From Verrucomicrobiota bacterium (lineage in GTDB: Bacteria; Verrucomicrobiota; Verrucomicrobiia; Chthoniobacterales; JAFAMB01): a stretch of DNA of 8,414 nt. The DNA lies in the NCBI GenBank assembly GCA_019241095.1, contig JAFAXJ010000181.1, positions 1 through 8,414 of the forward strand. Reading direction: 5' to 3'. A program made the translations under genes and the position numbers. This document shows, piece after piece, positions 5,468 to 8,414 of the stretch; the first letter of the stretch is position 1, and every line of letters begins with the position of its first letter. The notes under the pieces were generated by a model. The model saw only the letters and a list, made by a program, of their open reading frames with translations, was not told where the DNA came from and ran no database searches.

Positions 5468-6970
5468 ATGAGCGATTCCAGCCTTCTTCTCGAAGCCCGG
5501 AACGTGGCCAAGAGGTTCGATCTAGTGATCGCGCTCAAAGCCGCTTCCCTGCAGGTGCGTCCAGGTGAGGTTCACGGCTTAATGGGGTCAAACGGGGCGG
5601 GGAAGAGCACGTTGGTAAAAATTATCACCGGGGTTTTCCCTGCAGATAGCGGTCAGATTTTCGTGAAGGGTGTCGCCCGTTCATTCCGGTCTCCGGCGGA
5701 GGCGCGCGGCGCCGGGATTGTATCTGTCTACCAGGACCCCGCGCTCGTGCCGGACCTGACCGTAACCCAGAACATGCGTCTCGCAGGGGTCTCCGTCGAT
5801 GCTATGCGCAAATGGCTAGCGGAACTTGGTGTCCTGAAACTCGACTTCAGCCTATTAGTTCGGGACCTGCCTTACCCGACTCTGCGCCTCATTGATCTCG
5901 CCCGTGCTCTTGCGTCGGACCCGGCAGTCCTATTACTCGATGAAATCACGGCTTCGCTTCCTGCGGATCTCTCGGAACGAATCTATATCATGGTCAAACG
6001 CTGGCGCGAGAAGGGCAGCGCCGTGATCTTTATTTCTCATCGAATGGCCGAGGTATCGGCCCTTTGCGATCGGGCAACGGTGTTGCGCGATGGCGTTATG
6101 GTCGGTGTGACAGAGCGCGCCCACGGAAGCGAGGAACGCATTGTCGCTCTCATGCTCGGAGCTGAAACGGCCCGAGCGGTCGCCACCGCGGCTTCGAACC
6201 GGCCCAGTCGCCGAACACCGCGCGATGGGCAGATAGCGTTGGAGATACGCGGGCTGCGCCGCGCTCCGTTGCTTAATGACGTTTCGTTCAAACTCTATCC
6301 CGGCGAGGTTCTGGGGGTCGCGGCATTGGAAGGCCAGGGGCAAGAGGAACTGTTCGATTGCATCGCCGGCAATCGTCGCTATGAAGAAGGGTCGATCTTC
6401 GCCCACGGCAAGCAGTTGAGATTCCGCCATCCGGCGGATGCAATAGCGGCTGGTATCGTTCTCGTACCAGCGAACCGATTGGTAGCTCTGCTGCAGCAGC
6501 GGTCAATTCGGGAAAATGTCGCTTTGCCTGCTTTCGGCGGCATTCGGAATTGGGGTCCGATAAGGATGTCCGCGGAACAAAGCCGCGTCAAATCCGCCAT
6601 AGCACGCCTTGAAATCGACACCCGCGCTGGATCGGAATTGCGCCAACTGAGCGGTGGTAACCAGCAGAAGGTGGTCATTGCGCGCTGGCTCGCCAGCGGC
6701 TTCAACACCCTGCTCTGCTTCGATCCTACTCGTGGCATTGATATCGGAACGAAACGCCAGATTCACGCTTTAGTCCGGGAACTGGCGGCCAAGGGTTCCG
6801 CAGTACTTCTTTTTACTTCGGAGCTTTCCGAGATAGCGCTTGCTTGCGATCGTGCCATTGTCTTGTTCGGTGGGCGTGTTGTCGCCGAGATGCCAGTGGC
6901 AGAGGCCGATGAAGCGACCCTCTTGCGATCTGCGCATGGGCTCGCCCCGCTGGCTCACGCCGCCTCATGA
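5468..6970 (+). CDS. Sugar ABC transporter ATPase with two nucleotide-binding domains (RbsA/XylG/MglA type)
   Basis: From ATG 5468 the product is exactly 500 residues, the normal size for this family. An in-frame ATG at 5372 would add 32 unrelated residues and force the 5411-5438 palindrome to be coding, so I reject it. Domain 1 has Walker A GSNGAGKST (40-48), Q-loop Gln89 in VYQDP, Walker B LLLDE (155-159) and His191 in ISHRM. Its signature region reads DLPYPTLRL (133-141) instead of LSGGQ or LSIGQ. Domain 2 has the degenerate Walker A ALEGQGQEEL (286-295), an intact LSGGNQQ (394-400), LLCFDPTRG (415-423) where VLDEPTRG is usual, and TSEL (450-453) at the H-loop. Only the site made of domain 1 Walker A/B with domain 2 signature looks fully equipped. 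The stop overlaps the permease start by 4 bp. It acts on the cytoplasmic face of the inner membrane. Confidence 0.94.
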   Translation: MSDSSLLLEARNVAKRFDLVIALKAASLQVRPGEVHGLMGSNGAGKSTLVKIITGVFPADSGQIFVKGVARSFRSPAEARGAGIVSVYQDPALVPDLTVTQNMRLAGVSVDAMRKWLAELGVLKLDFSLLVRDLPYPTLRLIDLARALASDPAVLLLDEITASLPADLSERIYIMVKRWREKGSAVIFISHRMAEVSALCDRATVLRDGVMVGVTERAHGSEERIVALMLGAETARAVATAASNRPSRRTPRDGQIALEIRGLRRAPLLNDVSFKLYPGEVLGVAALEGQGQEELFDCIAGNRRYEEGSIFAHGKQLRFRHPADAIAAGIVLVPANRLVALLQQRSIRENVALPAFGGIRNWGPIRMSAEQSRVKSAIARLEIDTRAGSELRQLSGGNQQKVVIARWLASGFNTLLCFDPTRGIDIGTKRQIHALVRELAAKGSAVLLFTSELSEIALACDRAIVLFGGRVVAEMPVAEADEATLLRSAHGLAPLAHAAS

Positions 6971-7998
6971 CTACGCCGGCCGAAGATAAGTCATTGGTTA
7001 TGGCAGTCCCTTCTGCGGTTTCGAAGGATCGGCTCGTCACGCGGCTCCGTCGTTCACTTCAGCGCAATCCCAGTCTGTTCTTCATGCCGGCCATGCTGAT
7101 CGCCGCGCTCGCAATCACGGTGGCTATCCATCCTCAATTTTCCGATTTCGACCTGCAGTCACTCGCCATGGGAGCTCTACCGCTCGCGTTCGCCGCCGCA
7201 GCCCAGAGCGTGGTGGTAATATCTGGCGGAATAGACCTCTCGATCGGGTCGGTGATCGCGGTCGCCAACGTTTTGGCGGCCAGCACCATGGAGAAAGCAA
7301 GCTTCGCGCAATCTCTGCTGTTAGCGGTAGCGGTTCTGATCGTCGGCGCCGCAATCGGCACCCTGAACGGCCTGATCGTCGTCTTGTCCGGTATTCCAGA
7401 TGTGGTGGCAACCCTGACAACCGGATTTATTTGGGGTGGCGTCGCTCTTCTTATTCTCGAGAAGCCTGGTGGGGGCGCACCGCAGGATTTTCTTAATCTC
7501 GGTGTGGGAACATTGTTTACCCCCTGGTTGCCCAACGCCCTGGTTCTGCTTGCGGCAGCGGTCGGCGTGATCTGGATTCCTTTGCGCCGGTCCAAACTTG
7601 GTCTTCAGCTCTATGCAGTCGGTAGCGATCGCGTTGCCGCCTTCCGTAGCGGCGTAAATATAGACCGCACCCGTTTTGCGGCCTACATATTCTCTGGTTT
7701 GTTCAGTGCTGTCGGCGGCCTCAGCCTGACTATGACCACGGGAATCGGAGCGCCCCTTGCCGGGGTCTATTACACGCTCAGCGGATTGGCTGCGGTTGTC
7801 GTTGGCGGGGTCAGTCTGGCTGGCGGACGTGGCGGAATATTCGGCCCAGTGATGGCCGCATTTGTGCTGACCCTGATACCGACCGATCTGATTTTCCTCA
7901 ATATCGATCCTAATTTCGGCCAGGTAATTCAAGGGACGTTAATTGTGACGATCGTGATGCTCGGCGGATTTGCGGATATGGTGAGAAATCGAAAATGA
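6967..7998 (+). CDS. Sugar ABC transporter permease (RbsC-type, BPD_transp_2)
   Basis: This 343-residue membrane protein starts with a basic cytoplasmic tail (about 1-37), followed by many hydrophobic segments, roughly at 38-55, 68-88, 115-140, 145-164, 188-206, 238-256, 270-285, 290-312 and 320-336. It has the family motif SGGIDLSIGSV (86-96). The cytoplasmic coupling loop reads SKLGLQLYAVGSDRVAAFRSGV (209-230), matching the RbsC pattern G..LYAVG.N..AA..SGI, and a conserved VVGGVSLAGGRGG (278-290) follows. Its ATG overlaps the ATPase stop as ATGA (6967-6970), and its own stop overlaps the next permease start the same way (7995-7998), so the three proteins are translationally coupled. It probably forms a heterodimeric channel with the following gene product. 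Complete. Confidence 0.93.
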   Translation: MTTPAEDKSLVMAVPSAVSKDRLVTRLRRSLQRNPSLFFMPAMLIAALAITVAIHPQFSDFDLQSLAMGALPLAFAAAAQSVVVISGGIDLSIGSVIAVANVLAASTMEKASFAQSLLLAVAVLIVGAAIGTLNGLIVVLSGIPDVVATLTTGFIWGGVALLILEKPGGGAPQDFLNLGVGTLFTPWLPNALVLLAAAVGVIWIPLRRSKLGLQLYAVGSDRVAAFRSGVNIDRTRFAAYIFSGLFSAVGGLSLTMTTGIGAPLAGVYYTLSGLAAVVVGGVSLAGGRGGIFGPVMAAFVLTLIPTDLIFLNIDPNFGQVIQGTLIVTIVMLGGFADMVRNRK

Positions 7999-8414
7999 CT
8001 GCGCGAGCAAACACCGTCTTCTCGCGTCTTGTCAGGGCCGCCCCCGGCGGAGGTTTGGTGTCGCTGCTGCGCACTCGCACGATCGTTGCGCTGATTCTGG
8101 TCTTGTTGGCATTCGTCGTAGGCATCGAAGTGGCTCGGCCTGGAACGGTTAACGCACTGTGGATATCAAACATGATACTTTTCGCAGCGCCACTCGGAAT
8201 AATTGCTGCAGGCCAAACGCTTGTCATGCTGACAGGAGGAATAGACCTTTCCGTCGCGAGCGTCGCGACCGCCTCGGCTTACCTCATGGCCACTCACTCC
8301 GGCTTGGGGAGTGCACCGGCCGTACTGTACGGGCTCGGAGTTGGCTTTGCCGTTGGCTTGATCAATGGCATCGGAGTTGCGTTATTGCGCGTCCAACCTT
8401 TGGTGATGACCTTG
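7995..8414 (+). CDS. Second sugar ABC transporter permease, N-terminal part (runs off the window)
   Basis: The frame opens at ATG 7995, overlapping the preceding permease stop by 4 bp, and stays open for 140 codons to the window edge. Translation begins MTARANTVFSRLVRAAPGGG. Hydrophobic segments lie at about 29-45, 60-78, 84-98 and 108-130. It carries the permease motif TGGIDLSVASVATASAYLMA starting at residue 80, the counterpart of SGGIDLSIGS in the preceding gene, then GLINGIGVALLRVQPLVMTL. It is therefore a paralogue of the first permease in the RbsC family, and the pair is expected to form the membrane channel. About 180-200 further residues, including the coupling loop, should lie beyond the window. 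Confidence 0.92.
   Translation, partial: MTARANTVFSRLVRAAPGGGLVSLLRTRTIVALILVLLAFVVGIEVARPGTVNALWISNMILFAAPLGIIAAGQTLVMLTGGIDLSVASVATASAYLMATHSGLGSAPAVLYGLGVGFAVGLINGIGVALLRVQPLVMTL

Noticed and set aside
7321..7932. 203-codon open frame on the minus strand
   Set aside because: Antisense to the first permease. The low-complexity hydrophilic translation is the usual shadow of a hydrophobic membrane protein's codons.
1..8414. Search by eye for CRISPR, tRNA, insertion sequence ends, integrase sites or a toxin-antitoxin or defence gene pair
   Set aside because: I saw no regularly spaced repeats, cloverleaf, transposase motif, or small paired genes. All long gaps and coding frames are accounted for by the metabolic genes listed.

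Overview
The window reads as a chromosomal segment of a Gram-negative, probably proteobacterial soil-type organism. The solute-binding protein has an ordinary cleavable signal peptide with no lipobox cysteine, which fits a periplasm. The ABC transporter looks to me like the ribose-type (CUT2) systems of Rhizobiales. Relatives of the dehydrogenase, the isomerase and the cysteine-less molybdopterin-fold protein also occur in Acidobacteria and Planctomycetes, so the phylum is a weak inference. I see no rRNA, tRNA, CRISPR array, insertion sequence or phage gene.

Layout: 1-297 is the 3' end of an SLC13-type (DASS) membrane transporter. It converges on 336-956 (minus strand), a small exported protein with a sulfite-oxidase / molybdopterin-binding fold that lacks the metal-binding cysteine. 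A compact hairpin (308-327) lies between the two stop codons. A palindrome-rich non-coding stretch of about 210 bp (957-1170) then separates this gene from a divergent plus-strand series that runs to the window edge: a GntR/HutC-type regulator (1171-2070), a Gfo/Idh/MocA dehydrogenase (2155-3321), a sugar phosphate isomerase/epimerase-like TIM barrel (3335-4243), a periplasmic sugar-binding protein (4301-5335), a double-domain sugar ABC ATPase (5468-6970) and two permeases (6967-7998, and 7995 to the edge, incomplete).

Together the plus-strand genes form a plausible self-contained sugar or polyol uptake and catabolism unit. The binding protein captures the ligand, the ATPase drives import through a pair of non-identical permeases, the NAD(P)-dependent dehydrogenase and the metal-dependent isomerase/epimerase start its breakdown, and the UTRA-domain regulator probably senses the ligand or an intermediate. 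The substrate cannot be read from the sequence.

The most notable details are a near-perfect 28-nt inverted repeat (5411-5438) between the binding-protein gene and the ATPase gene, well placed to set unequal expression; an ATPase in which the motifs of one composite nucleotide site are degenerate while the other site looks intact; and a run of genes with A-rich leaders and no evident Shine-Dalgarno sequence. I do not see a clearly new biological system. The locus looks like a substrate-unknown variant of a known type.
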